Shown one piece after another: positions 1 through 8,531 of a stretch of 64,000 bases of DNA. Each line of letters starts with the position of its first letter. Positions within the stretch are counted from its first letter, which is position 1. A program made the position numbers and the translations under genes. A model generated the notes under the pieces. It searched no databases. It was not told the DNA's origin and was given only the letters and a program-made list of their open reading frames with translations. The stretch is from Mesobacillus maritimus. GTDB lineage: Bacteria; Bacillota; Bacilli; Bacillales; Cytobacillaceae. Location: NCBI RefSeq assembly GCF_023715205.1, contig NZ_JAMBNR010000006.1, forward strand, positions 62,001 to 126,000. Reading direction: 5' to 3'.

Positions 1-837
1 GTTCAAGTTAAAGGGACAAGCTTCGGAGTATTCTTTCCCTATCTGATTGTGTTAATTGTTTTAAAAGGAATTAACTTGCTCATTCGCTGGCAGGTACAAT
101 ATGATCTTGATCCGGTTACACATAAAGTGGACATGCTAATCCGGTTTAGTGTGAACGCTGTAACCTTGTATTTGTTATTTTCACAAGCAAATTTAATTTT
201 AATTGGTGCTTCTGCGCTTGTATTGCTTCTGCTATTGGTTTTATATCGGAATCAAGCAAAAGGAAAAGGACTTAAATGGGAATATTTAATTGAACAAGAA
301 GAAAAAAGAATGAGCGCTTTCTACCGAATTGCAAATCTGTTTACTGACGTTCCTAAATTAAAGGATCGAGTGAAGCGAAGAAAGTGGCTAGATGTCTTTT
401 TGGGCACCCTATCCTATAAACATGAGTCAACTTTTTCTCATCTGTATGCTCGGACATTTTTCCGTTCTGGAGATTATTTTGGGTTGTTTATCCGATTAAC
501 CGTTATTGGGACGATTGGTGTGTTTTTTCTTACCGATGGTGTTGGGCAGACGGTCCTCTCGCTTATTTTCATTTATTTAACGGGATTTCAGCTTCTGCCG
601 TTATGGAACCATCATCAGCATAAACTTTGGTTAGATTTGTATCCTTTAGCTCATAAATTGAAAGAGAAAGCTTTCACTGACTTGTTAACATGGGTTCTCT
701 TTATTCAAACAGCGTTATTTGGTATCGCTATTTTAGTTAAACAAGATTATGCGAACGGACTAATGACGATCGTGTTTGGGGCAGTATTTACACTGTTTTT
801 TGTGCATTTGTATAGTAAAAAACGTAGACAAGTATAA
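1..837 (+). CDS. ecsB: ABC transporter permease EcsB (5' end outside window)
   Basis: This is the C-terminal part of the membrane subunit of the Ecs ABC transporter, which in Bacillus affects protein secretion, intramembrane proteolysis by RasP, competence and sporulation. The reading frame is open from base 1, so the gene begins upstream; about 278 of roughly 400 family residues are visible. Several hydrophobic membrane segments separated by basic loops (for example around KLKDRVKRRKW) fit an ABC-2-like permease. ecsC follows, as in B. subtilis. A strong terminator lies directly after the stop. The internal GTG at 49 is not the true start. Confidence 0.88.
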   Translation, partial: VQVKGTSFGVFFPYLIVLIVLKGINLLIRWQVQYDLDPVTHKVDMLIRFSVNAVTLYLLFSQANLILIGASALVLLLLLVLYRNQAKGKGLKWEYLIEQEEKRMSAFYRIANLFTDVPKLKDRVKRRKWLDVFLGTLSYKHESTFSHLYARTFFRSGDYFGLFIRLTVIGTIGVFFLTDGVGQTVLSLIFIYLTGFQLLPLWNHHQHKLWLDLYPLAHKLKEKAFTDLLTWVLFIQTALFGIAILVKQDYANGLMTIVFGAVFTLFFVHLYSKKRRQV

Positions 838-840
838 TAG

Positions 841-870
841 CCTTTCAGCAGCGCTGCTGAAAGGTTTTTT
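841..870 (+). terminator. Rho-independent terminator after ecsB
   Basis: A perfect 12-bp inverted repeat (CCTTTCAGCAGC / GCTGCTGAAAGG) is followed by six T residues directly after the ecsB stop. ecsC is therefore probably transcribed separately, at least in part. Confidence 0.9.
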
Positions 871-958
871 TACCTACTTTTATGTTGAAAATAATTGTTA
901 TGTTTACATTATTAAGTGCATGTATACATTGAATAGGATTAAGAATTCTTTTTTTATA

Positions 959-1122
959 AGGCTCTTTTTCTCAATCATTGTTGGTATTTAGCTATGATTC
1001 CATTCCAAATTCGTTTATATGAGGAGAAAAGAGCTTGAAAACTAAGTAGTATCGCAGAGAAGAGCTTATTTTTCAGTAAAACCGGCTTTAGGATTTTAAC
1101 AACAAACTTTACGAAAATAGAC
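959..1122 (+). repeat. Interspersed two-hairpin repeat, copy A
   Basis: First of ten related elements in the window. It begins AGGCTCTTTTTCTC and its first module closes with GAGGAGAAAAGAGC. The second module contains GGCTTTAGGATTTTAAC and ends near ACGAAAATAG. Its module-1 interior (GATTCCATTCCAAATTCG) matches copy E at 34.5 kb, defining one subfamily. It lies between the ecsB terminator and the ecsC ribosome binding site and fills most of that 353-base gap. Confidence 0.8.
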
Positions 1123-1190
1123 TTTTATATCCGTATTGTATGAAACGAAATGAGAGAAGGAACGTAGTGATAGATATGGAGGGATCAAAT

Positions 1191-1916
1191 ATGAATGAAT
1201 ATGAGCTGAAAGTATATGATGAAATTGCCGATTGGAAACGGAAAATGAAAAAGCGTTCAAATATGCTAACAAGAGCTTCCAAGAAAGTTCAAGGGAAAGT
1301 TAATGGGATGATTCCTGATAAAGTTCACCAATTCATGACGGATGCAATTAAAAAAATGGTAAAAGCAACGTTAACTGGTTCTGATTACATGACAAAGCGA
1401 AATCAAGGGGCTGGGCTTAGCTTGCAGCAGAAAGATGGGTTATTAACTGAGAAGCTTGACACCTACCGCAAAACAGCAGTGGTTGAGGGTGCAGGAACAG
1501 GTGCTGGTGGATTGCTACTCGGCATGGCTGATTTTCCGCTTTTATTATCGATTAAAATGAAGTTTTTATTTGATGCAGCGTCCATTTACGGATATGATTC
1601 CTCAGATTATGAGGAGCGACTTTTTATCCTTCATGTCTTTAAATTAGCTTTCTCAAGTGATGAAAAGCGGAAAGAAACCTTGGAAACTATTGAGAATTGG
1701 GAGAAGCACAAGCAATCCCTTTTAGATGTCGATTGGCAGGAATTTCAGCAAGAGTATCGCGATTATATTGACCTCGTTAAGATGGCGCAACTTGTCCCTG
1801 GAATTGGTGCAGTAGTTGGGGCATACGCCAATTATAATTTGCTTGACCAATTAGGAGAGACAACAAAGAACGCTTATCGTTTACGTTTGCTAACAACACC
1901 CCCTCCGACACTGTAG
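1191..1916 (+). CDS. ecsC: EcsC family protein
   Basis: EcsC-family protein of 241 aa, close to the roughly 236 aa of B. subtilis EcsC. It has a central glycine-rich hydrophobic stretch (GAGTGAGGLLLGMADFPLLL) and a second near the C-terminus (VPGIGAVVGAYANYN), typical of the family. Its function is unknown; it accompanies the EcsAB transporter. The frame opens earlier at 1140, but GGAGGG at 1178-1183 lies 7 bases before the ATG at 1191 and decides the start. It is separated from ecsB by a terminator and repeat copy A, so it may have its own promoter. Confidence 0.85.
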   Translation: MNEYELKVYDEIADWKRKMKKRSNMLTRASKKVQGKVNGMIPDKVHQFMTDAIKKMVKATLTGSDYMTKRNQGAGLSLQQKDGLLTEKLDTYRKTAVVEGAGTGAGGLLLGMADFPLLLSIKMKFLFDAASIYGYDSSDYEERLFILHVFKLAFSSDEKRKETLETIENWEKHKQSLLDVDWQEFQQEYRDYIDLVKMAQLVPGIGAVVGAYANYNLLDQLGETTKNAYRLRLLTTPPPTL

Positions 1917-1948
1917 TAAGTTCATTATCTTATTTTCAGTTATTTATT

Positions 1949-2133
1949 AGGCTCGTTCCTCAAACATTGTTGCTTTTCGAGATAAAATGAAGAGAAATTA
2001 CTTTATTTTCACTTGAAGGGACTTTTTAGATTAGGAGAAAAGAGCCAGCAAACTTAGTACGAACACACAAAATGGCTGATTCTGCGTTAAAATCGTTTTT
2101 TAGATTTCAACAACAATCGTTACAAAAACAGCC
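1949..2133 (+). repeat. Interspersed two-hairpin repeat, copy B
   Basis: Near full-length copy just after ecsC. The first module runs from AGGCTCGTTCCTC to GGAGAAAAGAGCC; the second from GGCTGATTCTGCGTTAAAATC to AACAGCC. Its module-1 interior (GAGATAAAATGAAGAGAAAT onward) matches copies J (61.5 kb) and D (12.5 kb, inverted), forming a second subfamily. Confidence 0.85.
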
Positions 2134-2152
2134 ATTATTTAAGGAATAAGAT

Positions 2153-2181
2153 TTAAAAACCCAATCTTTGAGATTGGGTTT
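2153..2181 (-). terminator. Terminator of the amidohydrolase gene
   Basis: Read on the minus strand, AACCCAATC / GATTGGGTT forms a 9-bp stem followed by a T-rich run, just past the stop of the minus-strand amidohydrolase gene. Confidence 0.75.
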
Positions 2182-2190
2182 GTGTGTGGT

Positions 2191-3375
2191 TTATTCTTCT
2201 TGTTTCATTTGAGCATTTAGGGCAGCGATTCCAAGAGTTTTAGCTGCAATTAGCATGGCCTTCTCGTCAAAATTAAATTTGGGATGATGGTGTGGATAAG
2301 GGCTTTGAACATCGGTTGGTTTAGCCCCTGTGAAAAAGAAGGTGCCTTTGACATGCTGAAGATAATAGGCAAAATCTTCACCCGCCATCTCCGGCTCTGA
2401 TTCTTCAATTTTTGTTACATCTGGGACTTGGGTAGCGGATTCAATAAGTAGTTTGGTTTCTACCGGATGATTGACTACCGCAGGATATCCGCGGAAATAG
2501 GTATAATCATAAGTGCAATCATTCGCATAGCAAGTACCTTTAATCACCTTTTCTAATTCATCTTCAATTAATTGGCGACTTTCTTCAGTAAATGTCCTTG
2601 CGGTCCCGACAAGCTGTGCTTTATCGGCAATAACATTAAAAGCATTTTCTGCCATAAAAGATCCTACACTGACTACAGCAGAATCGATTGGGGAAACTCT
2701 TCGGCTAACAACTTGCTGGAGATTCATGATTAACTGTGAAGCAGCTACGATTGCATCTTTTGTTTTGTGAGGCTGTGCACCATGGCCACCCTCTCCTTTA
2801 ATGGCGATCTCAAACCGGTCAGCAGCTGCCATAATCGGACCTACACGGTATTGAATCGTTCCTGTAGGGACAGTTGCCCAAAGGTGAGTGCCGAAAATGA
2901 CATCGACACCATCGAGACAGCCATCTTGAATCATTGAAATGGCACCACCTGGGGCATATTCTTCTGCATGTTGGTGGATCATTACATAAGTTCCCGACAG
3001 GTTCTCTCTTATCTCATGAAGAACTTTCCCAAGGATAAGAAGGGTAGCTGTATGGCCATCATGCCCGCATGCATGCATAACACCTGGAACAAGCGACTTA
3101 TAAGGCAGATTATTTTCTTCTTGAATGGGGAGAGCATCAAAATCAGCTCGCAGGGCTACAGTTTTACCGGGCTTAGATCCATATATTTTGGCAACGACGC
3201 CATTTCCTCCAACATTTCCACGGACTTCAATTCCTAGCTTGTCATAGAAAGATTTGATGTAGTGTGCCGTCTGTACTTCCTGGAACGATAGCTCAGGATG
3301 TTGGTGCAAATATCTTCTAATCTGAACCATATCTTCGAACAAACTTTCAAGTTTATTAAACAATGTTTCCTTCAA
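2191..3375 (-). CDS. yhaA: M20 family amidohydrolase (YhaA-like)
   Basis: M20-family metallopeptidase/amidohydrolase of 394 aa, likely an N-acyl-amino-acid or aminobenzoyl-glutamate type hydrolase; the natural substrate is not fixed by sequence. Visible metal-site motifs are HACGHDGHTA, HQHAEE and AGEDFAYYL, plus the C-terminal HHHPKF histidines. The small dimerisation domain spans roughly residues 185-295. The start is a TTG (giving MKETLFNK) behind a GGGAGAGG-like ribosome site. An amidohydrolase, yhaA, lies beside ecsC in B. subtilis, which supports the symbol. N-acetyl-diaminopimelate deacetylase is an alternative family member. Confidence 0.82.
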   Translation of the reverse strand: MKETLFNKLESLFEDMVQIRRYLHQHPELSFQEVQTAHYIKSFYDKLGIEVRGNVGGNGVVAKIYGSKPGKTVALRADFDALPIQEENNLPYKSLVPGVMHACGHDGHTATLLILGKVLHEIRENLSGTYVMIHQHAEEYAPGGAISMIQDGCLDGVDVIFGTHLWATVPTGTIQYRVGPIMAAADRFEIAIKGEGGHGAQPHKTKDAIVAASQLIMNLQQVVSRRVSPIDSAVVSVGSFMAENAFNVIADKAQLVGTARTFTEESRQLIEDELEKVIKGTCYANDCTYDYTYFRGYPAVVNHPVETKLLIESATQVPDVTKIEESEPEMAGEDFAYYLQHVKGTFFFTGAKPTDVQSPYPHHHPKFNFDEKAMLIAAKTLGIAALNAQMKQEE

Positions 3376-3521
3376 GTAATACCTCTCCCTTCCTGTTGTT
3401 CTATGTAATTTTCATTCATTATACCACTCTATATTGCCTTTTTTTAATAATTCAGTAAGATAGTTAACGTGCTTACGAGTAGAATAAAAGATTAAGAGAG
3501 CACAGATAAAAGGGGAAGAAA

Positions 3522-4172
3522 ATGGTAGGAGTACAAATAAAACGCTTATTGCTAGTCTTAGGTGCGATTTCAGTCTATATATCTTTAGCTATAGCTATAG
3601 CTATAGCTAATGGCCATTCACTTCGCTTGGATGAGGGCATAAGCAATGTTGTTCATTCATTTGTAGGAAATTCAAAACCAGCGATATCGGAAACACTAGC
3701 TACCCTTGGCTCGACGAAAGGATTTGTGATCGTTGCTGTAGCTGTTATCACTTGGCTGGTTTTCAAGCGGAAAGATTATATGGCAGTAGGTGTCTATGTA
3801 TTTGCAGTTCTATCAGGGTATCTTTTAAACTCTATTCTCAAAGAATGGCATCAACGACCGAGACCGACAACAGAGCAATTAACCGAGGTAACAACATTAA
3901 GCTTCCCTAGTGGGAATAGCATGATGGGCTTCATCATGTATTCGATGGCTGCTTATTTCCTTATAATGAGGCTAACAAGTCTGAAAGCTAAAATTACTGT
4001 TATTCTAGTAACCACATTCATCATATTATTTTATGGGATTAGTCGTGTAATCTTGAATGTACATTATCCTTCTGATATTCTTGCTGGCTATGCTTTGGGG
4101 CTAATGTGGTCAGTCATATGGATCCAACTTTATGAACGGTATCGCAAAAATGTTCTAAACAAAAGTCTATAA
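3522..4172 (+). CDS. PAP2 superfamily membrane phosphatase
   Basis: Membrane protein of 216 aa with the PAP2 phosphatase signature: KEWHQRPRPT (motif 1), FPSGNSMMGF (motif 2, with N where the general acid-base His usually sits in PSGH) and SRVILNVHYPSDILAGY (motif 3, nucleophile His). About six membrane segments are visible. Family members dephosphorylate undecaprenyl pyrophosphate or phosphatidylglycerophosphate outside the membrane. The PSGN variant is worth noting. The first membrane helix is encoded by a hexanucleotide run (TAGCTA units at about 3588-3610). The stop codon lies at the edge of repeat copy C. Confidence 0.85.
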   Translation: MVGVQIKRLLLVLGAISVYISLAIAIAIANGHSLRLDEGISNVVHSFVGNSKPAISETLATLGSTKGFVIVAVAVITWLVFKRKDYMAVGVYVFAVLSGYLLNSILKEWHQRPRPTTEQLTEVTTLSFPSGNSMMGFIMYSMAAYFLIMRLTSLKAKITVILVTTFIILFYGISRVILNVHYPSDILAGYALGLMWSVIWIQLYERYRKNVLNKSL

Positions 4173-4309
4173 CGCAATAATCGTCATTTTGTACGCTGAA
4201 AATTAAGTTAGCAAGCTCTTTTTTCTTGAAAGAAGCAACTCTTAGGGTATACCCTAGCTCATTCAATATATTTTTATCAAAAGCAACAAAGTTTGAGAAA
4301 TAGAACTAA
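4169..4309 (-). repeat. Interspersed two-hairpin repeat, copy C (inverted, truncated)
   Basis: Inverted copy. Part of module 2 (AACGCAATAATCGTCATTTTG) begins within the PAP2 stop codon region, and module 1 runs from AAGCTCTTTTTTCTTG to AACAAAGTTTGAGAAATAG. Its interior (TACCCTAGCTCATTCA) matches copies F, H and I, a third subfamily. The hairpin portion of module 2 is missing. Confidence 0.7.
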
Positions 4310-4335
4310 AAAAAGAGGAGAAGTACCTCCTCTTT
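4307..4335 (-). terminator. hmoB terminator
   Basis: On the minus strand AAAGAGGAG / CTCCTCTTT forms a stem with loop TACTT followed by seven T residues, directly downstream of the minus-strand hmoB gene. Confidence 0.8.
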
Positions 4336-4341
4336 GAAACC

Positions 4342-4848
4342 CTATTCTTCTTCGGCTATACTATACGTGGTGATATAGGATGGTCCTGTAAAAATTGAAT
4401 GTGGATGAGTAGTTTGAGTTCCAGCTTGTTGAGCATGGGACTTTTGAAAGCTCTCTGATGTTTTCCACTTTTCAAATGCTTGACGGTTTTCCCAAAGGGT
4501 TAAAATGATGTACGTGTTGGAAGTAATAGGGCGTAAAACTCGAATGGCCACAAATCCTGGCTGGGATTCAATTTGACGATTCCGGTTTTTAAAACGGTAT
4601 TCAAACAACGGTTTGCCTTCATCGGTAACAGGAATATTGTTCATGACGACGTATTCCGCATTTTCAAAGTTTCCGTAGGAATCGATCACCTCATATTTAC
4701 GTGGTTGGTTAAAAATCGTGCCGGAAGCGGTCTCATGTATGAGTACAGCTGATTCCTCATCACCAAGCAAAAGCATGTTTTCTTCGGGATACTTTTCTTT
4801 CATTTTTTTTAAATAGTTTCGTGTTCCCGACGTAATAAAAAGATTCAT
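4342..4848 (-). CDS. hmoB: Heme-degrading monooxygenase HmoB
   Basis: ABM-domain heme monooxygenase of 168 aa, the YhgC/HmoB family, which opens the heme ring and releases iron. The C-terminal ABM region (GFVAIRVLRPITSNTYIILT through WENRQAFEKWKTSESFQKSH) is preceded by the roughly 65-residue N-terminal domain that distinguishes HmoB from HmoA. A longer frame starts at 4866, but CCTCC at 4856-4860 (GGAGG on the coding strand) sets the start at 4848. It lies divergently from hemE, so heme breakdown and synthesis share an intergenic region, as in B. subtilis. Confidence 0.85.
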   Translation of the reverse strand: MNLFITSGTRNYLKKMKEKYPEENMLLLGDEESAVLIHETASGTIFNQPRKYEVIDSYGNFENAEYVVMNNIPVTDEGKPLFEYRFKNRNRQIESQPGFVAIRVLRPITSNTYIILTLWENRQAFEKWKTSESFQKSHAQQAGTQTTHPHSIFTGPSYITTYSIAEEE

Positions 4849-5114
4849 ATTTATTCCTCCGATCATAAAGGGATTATTTTTATTATATGAATGGAAGGCT
4901 TGAAAACCAAAATTTGTTTAGAAATAAGCCACAAAATCGTCATTTTTATGACATTTACCTTATACGCATCTTTTCTTTTAATAAAAAGGATATAGTGTAT
5001 ATAGTGTAAAACTAGGTTGAACCTCTCTGTTCTGGCATTTTTACCCTGAGACTAAAGGATAAGTTAGACAAAAAAGGATAGACGAAAGAGTACTTGAAAG
5101 GTGGATCACTTCAA

Positions 5115-6161
5115 ATGACAAGAGCAATTAATGACACATTCTTAAAAGCAGCTAAAGGAGAAAAGACCGATTATGTTCCTGTATGGTATATGCGCCAAGC
5201 GGGACGTTCTCAACCTGAATATAGAGCGATTAAAGAAAAATATTCGCTGTTTGAAATCACGCATCAACCAGAACTCTGTGCTTATGTAACACGATTACCA
5301 GTGGAGCAATACAATGTTGATGCAGCAATTTTATATAAAGATATTATGAGTCCACTGCCTGCTCTAGGAGTAGATGTTGAAATTAAGTCGGGAATTGGTC
5401 CCGTTATTGATAACCCGATTCGTTCTTTAGCGGATGTAGAAAAATTAGGTGAAATCAATCCTGAGGAAGATGTACCATATGTACTTGAAACCATCAAAAT
5501 TCTAACGGAAGAACAACTTTCAGTTCCTCTAATTGGATTTTCTGGTGCACCGTTCACTCTTGCCAGCTATATGATTGAAGGCGGTCCTTCCAAAAACTAC
5601 AACAAAACGAAAGCGTTTATGTATGCAGAACCTAAGGCCTGGTTTGCTTTAATGGACAAGTTGGCAGAGATGGTTATTACTTATGTAAAGGCACAGATTA
5701 AAGCTGGAGCTAAAGCCATCCAGATTTTTGATTCTTGGGTAGGAGCATTAAATGTTCAAGATTATCGCTATTACATAAAGCCAATCATGCAACGTATTTT
5801 TTCTGAACTAAGAGAAGAAAATGTTCCGCTCATTATGTTTGGGGTAGGGGCAAGTCATCTTGCGAAAGAATGGCATGATCTTCCCTTAGATGTGGTGGGC
5901 CTAGATTGGCGTCTGCAAATTAAAGAAGCACGTGAGTTAGGAATCCATAAAACAGTTCAAGGAAACTTAGACCCAGCGATTCTTCTTTCTCCATGGGAAG
6001 TGATCGAGGAAAGAGCAAAAGCAATACTAGACCAAGGCGTGGAACAGCCAGGTTATATCTTTAACCTTGGTCATGGCGTTTTCCCATCTGTAAATCCAGC
6101 AACATTAAAGAAATTAACCAGTTTCGTTCATGAATATTCTGCAGAAAAATTAAAAGGTTAA
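5115..6161 (+). CDS. hemE: Uroporphyrinogen decarboxylase
   Basis: Cytosolic enzyme of 348 aa that removes four acetate carboxyls from uroporphyrinogen III to give coproporphyrinogen III. Signature segments are [16 protein letters not shown] near the N-terminus (substrate-binding Arg), [13 protein letters not shown], and [10 protein letters not shown]. The frame is open from 5094, but the conserved N-terminus ([17 protein letters not shown]) and an AAAGGTGG site fix the ATG at 5115. hemH follows after an unusually long 291-base gap for a hem operon. Confidence 0.96.
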   Translation: MTRAINDTFLKAAKGEKTDYVPVWYMRQAGRSQPEYRAIKEKYSLFEITHQPELCAYVTRLPVEQYNVDAAILYKDIMSPLPALGVDVEIKSGIGPVIDNPIRSLADVEKLGEINPEEDVPYVLETIKILTEEQLSVPLIGFSGAPFTLASYMIEGGPSKNYNKTKAFMYAEPKAWFALMDKLAEMVITYVKAQIKAGAKAIQIFDSWVGALNVQDYRYYIKPIMQRIFSELREENVPLIMFGVGASHLAKEWHDLPLDVVGLDWRLQIKEARELGIHKTVQGNLDPAILLSPWEVIEERAKAILDQGVEQPGYIFNLGHGVFPSVNPATLKKLTSFVHEYSAEKLKG

Positions 6162-6452
6162 ACTTATGAGTAAAAGTAAGTCGTAAAGTCTGAACGGTCG
6201 CTAGCACTTTCTTACATCCCGGAACTGAAGGCAAAACAACGTATATTTCGGTTGTTTTTTAATTCTAGTCGGCTGTGCAAAGCGTTTTCGCTTTTCTTCG
6301 AGTAAGGATATTGGTAATTTGCTCGATATTTTGGCAAAATAGTTTTGTGAGAACACACCTAAGACAGAAGAAAGGGGATATAGGTCCTAAATATGCCTTC
6401 TTCTTAGATTTATATGCTTTTTATTATTTATACAGTAAAAAGAGGTGCAGTA
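6162..6452 (+). other. hemE-hemH intergenic gap with weak hairpin
   Basis: This stretch of 291 bases holds no convincing gene. A weak hairpin with a T run (AACAAC / GTTGTT then TTTTTT, about 6234-6262) could terminate some hemE transcripts. An open frame from 6275 overlaps hemH in another frame and has no recognisable content. No copy of the interspersed repeat is present. Confidence 0.5.
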
Positions 6453-7382
6453 ATGGAAAAGAAGAAAATGGGTCTGCTTGTCATGGCCTATGGTACGCCT
6501 TATAAAGAAGAGGATATCGAACGTTATTATACACATATTCGTCACGGACGTAGACCTTCAGATGAACTACTAGAGGATTTAAAATCAAGATATGAAGCTA
6601 TTGGTGGGATATCTCCTCTTGCACAAATTACTCAAAGCCAAGCAGAAAAACTTGAAGAGCGCTTGAATGATATTCAAGACCAATATGAATTTAAAATGTA
6701 TTTAGGATTAAAGCATATTGAACCATTTGTTGAGGATGCAGTGAAGCAAATGCATGATGATGGAATTGAAGAAGCCGTTAGCATCGTACTTGCTCCACAT
6801 TTCTCCACTTTCAGTGTGAAATCTTATAATGGTCGTGCCAAAGCAGAAGCGGAAAAACTAGGAGGGCCATCAATTGTATCAGTTGAAAGCTGGTATGATG
6901 AGCCTAAGTTTATCCAGTATTGGGTAGACCATGTATCTGAAACATTCAATCGCATGCCGGCTGACGAGAAAGAAAAGGCTGTATTAATTGTTTCAGCACA
7001 TAGTTTGCCAGAAAAAATCTTGCAATCCGGAGATCCATATCCAGATCAGCTTCAAAAGACAGCGGACCTAATTGCTCAAGGTGCCGGAGTGAAAAATTAC
7101 GCAGTAGGTTGGCAAAGTGCTGGGAATACTCCGGAGCCATGGCTTGGACCAGATGTACAAGATTTAACTAGAGACCTTTATGAAGAGCATGGGTACAAAG
7201 CCTTTGTTTATGTACCTGCTGGTTTTGTTTCAGAACATCTTGAGGTGTTATATGACAATGACTATGAATGCAAAGTTGTCACAGATGAAATCGGAGCGAG
7301 CTATTATCGCCCGGAAATGCCGAATGCACAACCTGAATTCATTGATGCATTAGCGACGATTGTTCTAAATAAATTATCATAA
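6453..7382 (+). CDS. hemH: Coproporphyrin III ferrochelatase
   Basis: Soluble ferrochelatase of 309 aa, inserting iron into coproporphyrin III in Gram-positive bacteria. Family motifs visible are [48 protein letters not shown] (catalytic His) and [12 protein letters not shown] (acidic metal-site residue). The ATG at 6453 follows AAAGAGGTG; the in-frame upstream extension to 6414 is not conserved. In B. subtilis hemY follows hemH; here the next genes are yhfH and yhfI, so coproporphyrinogen oxidase must be encoded elsewhere or replaced. Confidence 0.96.
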   Translation: MEKKKMGLLVMAYGTPYKEEDIERYYTHIRHGRRPSDELLEDLKSRYEAIGGISPLAQITQSQAEKLEERLNDIQDQYEFKMYLGLKHIEPFVEDAVKQMHDDGIEEAVSIVLAPHFSTFSVKSYNGRAKAEAEKLGGPSIVSVESWYDEPKFIQYWVDHVSETFNRMPADEKEKAVLIVSAHSLPEKILQSGDPYPDQLQKTADLIAQGAGVKNYAVGWQSAGNTPEPWLGPDVQDLTRDLYEEHGYKAFVYVPAGFVSEHLEVLYDNDYECKVVTDEIGASYYRPEMPNAQPEFIDALATIVLNKLS

Positions 7383-7401
7383 TTGTAATTTGGTTGATAT
7401 A

Positions 7402-7437
7402 AAACAGCCCGCCGTTTCTAACGGCAGGCTGTTTTTG
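7402..7437 (+). terminator. Bidirectional terminator between hemH and yhfH
   Basis: The stem AACAGCC(C)GCCGTT / AACGGC(A)GGCTGTT is flanked by A and T runs, so it can end both hemH (plus) and yhfH (minus) transcripts. Confidence 0.88.
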
Positions 7438-7473
7438 TATACATTTAAAACATTGGTTTATGATACCTTCAAT

Positions 7474-7608
7474 TTAATACTTTCCTGGGTCCATACAGTT
7501 ATCGCATTTGCTGCCATAGCACTCATGTTGCTCTTCAATGGCTTCTCCACATTCTACACAATTTTTTGCAGGTAAATACCGGAAAAATTCAACAACATTC
7601 TCAAGCAT
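7474..7608 (-). CDS. yhfH: YhfH family zinc-ribbon microprotein
   Basis: A 44-aa protein not obvious in a minimum-length scan. Translation begins MLENVVEFFRYLPAKNC and carries two Cys pairs (NCVECG and KCDNC), a likely one-zinc ribbon, matching the YhfH family of Bacillus. A GGGGG ribosome site precedes the ATG. It lies between hemH and yhfI in the position of B. subtilis yhfH. The function is unknown. The opposite strand also has an open frame (7390-7575), which I treat as a shadow. Confidence 0.82.
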   Translation of the reverse strand: MLENVVEFFRYLPAKNCVECGEAIEEQHECYGSKCDNCMDPGKY

Positions 7609-7784
7609 TCTGATAACCCCCATTGATTGAAATTTAAAACTTGTTTGTTTATTAAGTTGCTCTCATTGTATTATAACAGTTGCTGGAGTGTCAACAGTTG
7701 TTTTATAACAAAACGTAAAAAATGAAAAAATGGGCAAAATGAAGTATAGTAAGGATTGGACAAATCGACCTAGGGGGAATGAAC

Positions 7785-8519
7785 ATGAAACTTACAGTAA
7801 TCGGCTGTTGGGGTGGTTATCCGAAGAAAAATGAAGCTAGTTCAGGTTATCTTTTAGAGCATGATGGTTTTAAGCTATTGATTGACTGCGGAAGTGGAGT
7901 TTTATCGAAAATGCAAAATTTTGTCCAACCAGAGCAGCTTGATGCACTAGTGCTCTCCCATTATCACCCAGATCATAATGCTGATATTGGCGTGCTTTAT
8001 CATGCAAGACTGATTCAAGGGTTTTTGGGTAAGAAGCCACCGGTGCTCCCCATTTATGGGCATAATTTAGATCAGGCTGAGTTTTCAAAACTTACATATA
8101 AAAATGTGACAACTGGAGTTGCATATCAACTTGATCAAACACTAGAGGTCGGCCCTTTTAGGATTACGTTTCTAAGAACCGTTCATCCAGTCCCGTGTTT
8201 TGCGATGAGGATAGAAGTTGAAGGGAAAGTATTAGTTTATACGGCTGATACAGCATATAAAGAGGAATTTACCGACTTTTCTAGAAATGCGGATGTTCTG
8301 CTTTGTGAATGTAATTTTTACGGACAGCAAAGTGGAAAAGGTGCAGGTCATATGAATAGCTTTGATACTGGAAAACTTGCATCACTAGCCGAAGTAAAGC
8401 GTCTCGTGCTCACTCATTTACCCCATTATGGAGATTTAAATCAGCTTCTAGAAGAAGCTAAGCAAAAATATAATGGTCCGATTCAATTGGCACATGAAGG
8501 ACTGACAATATCGCTTTAA
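7785..8519 (+). CDS. yhfI: MBL-fold metal-dependent hydrolase YhfI
   Basis: Metallo-beta-lactamase-fold hydrolase of 244 aa, of the ribonuclease Z-like branch. The metal-binding signature is SHYHPDHNADIG (residues about 65-76), followed by downstream His/Asp ligands in HPVPCFAMRI, YTADTAY and THLPHYGD. AGGGGG at 7772-7777 selects the ATG at 7785 rather than 7779. lplJ starts 12 bases after the stop, so the two are likely co-transcribed. The biochemical substrate is unknown. Confidence 0.88.
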   Translation: MKLTVIGCWGGYPKKNEASSGYLLEHDGFKLLIDCGSGVLSKMQNFVQPEQLDALVLSHYHPDHNADIGVLYHARLIQGFLGKKPPVLPIYGHNLDQAEFSKLTYKNVTTGVAYQLDQTLEVGPFRITFLRTVHPVPCFAMRIEVEGKVLVYTADTAYKEEFTDFSRNADVLLCECNFYGQQSGKGAGHMNSFDTGKLASLAEVKRLVLTHLPHYGDLNQLLEEAKQKYNGPIQLAHEGLTISL

Positions 8520-8531
8520 AGGAGAATCACC

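Noticed and set aside
776-991. Plus-strand open frame of 71 codons
   Set aside because: It overlaps the ecsB end, crosses the ecsB terminator and runs into the repeat; no ribosome site.
6275-6505. Plus-strand open frame in the hemE-hemH gap
   Set aside because: Overlaps hemH out of frame, low-complexity aromatic content, no family match.
7390-7575. Plus-strand open frame of 61 codons
   Set aside because: Antisense to the recognisable yhfH zinc-ribbon gene and starting in a terminator.
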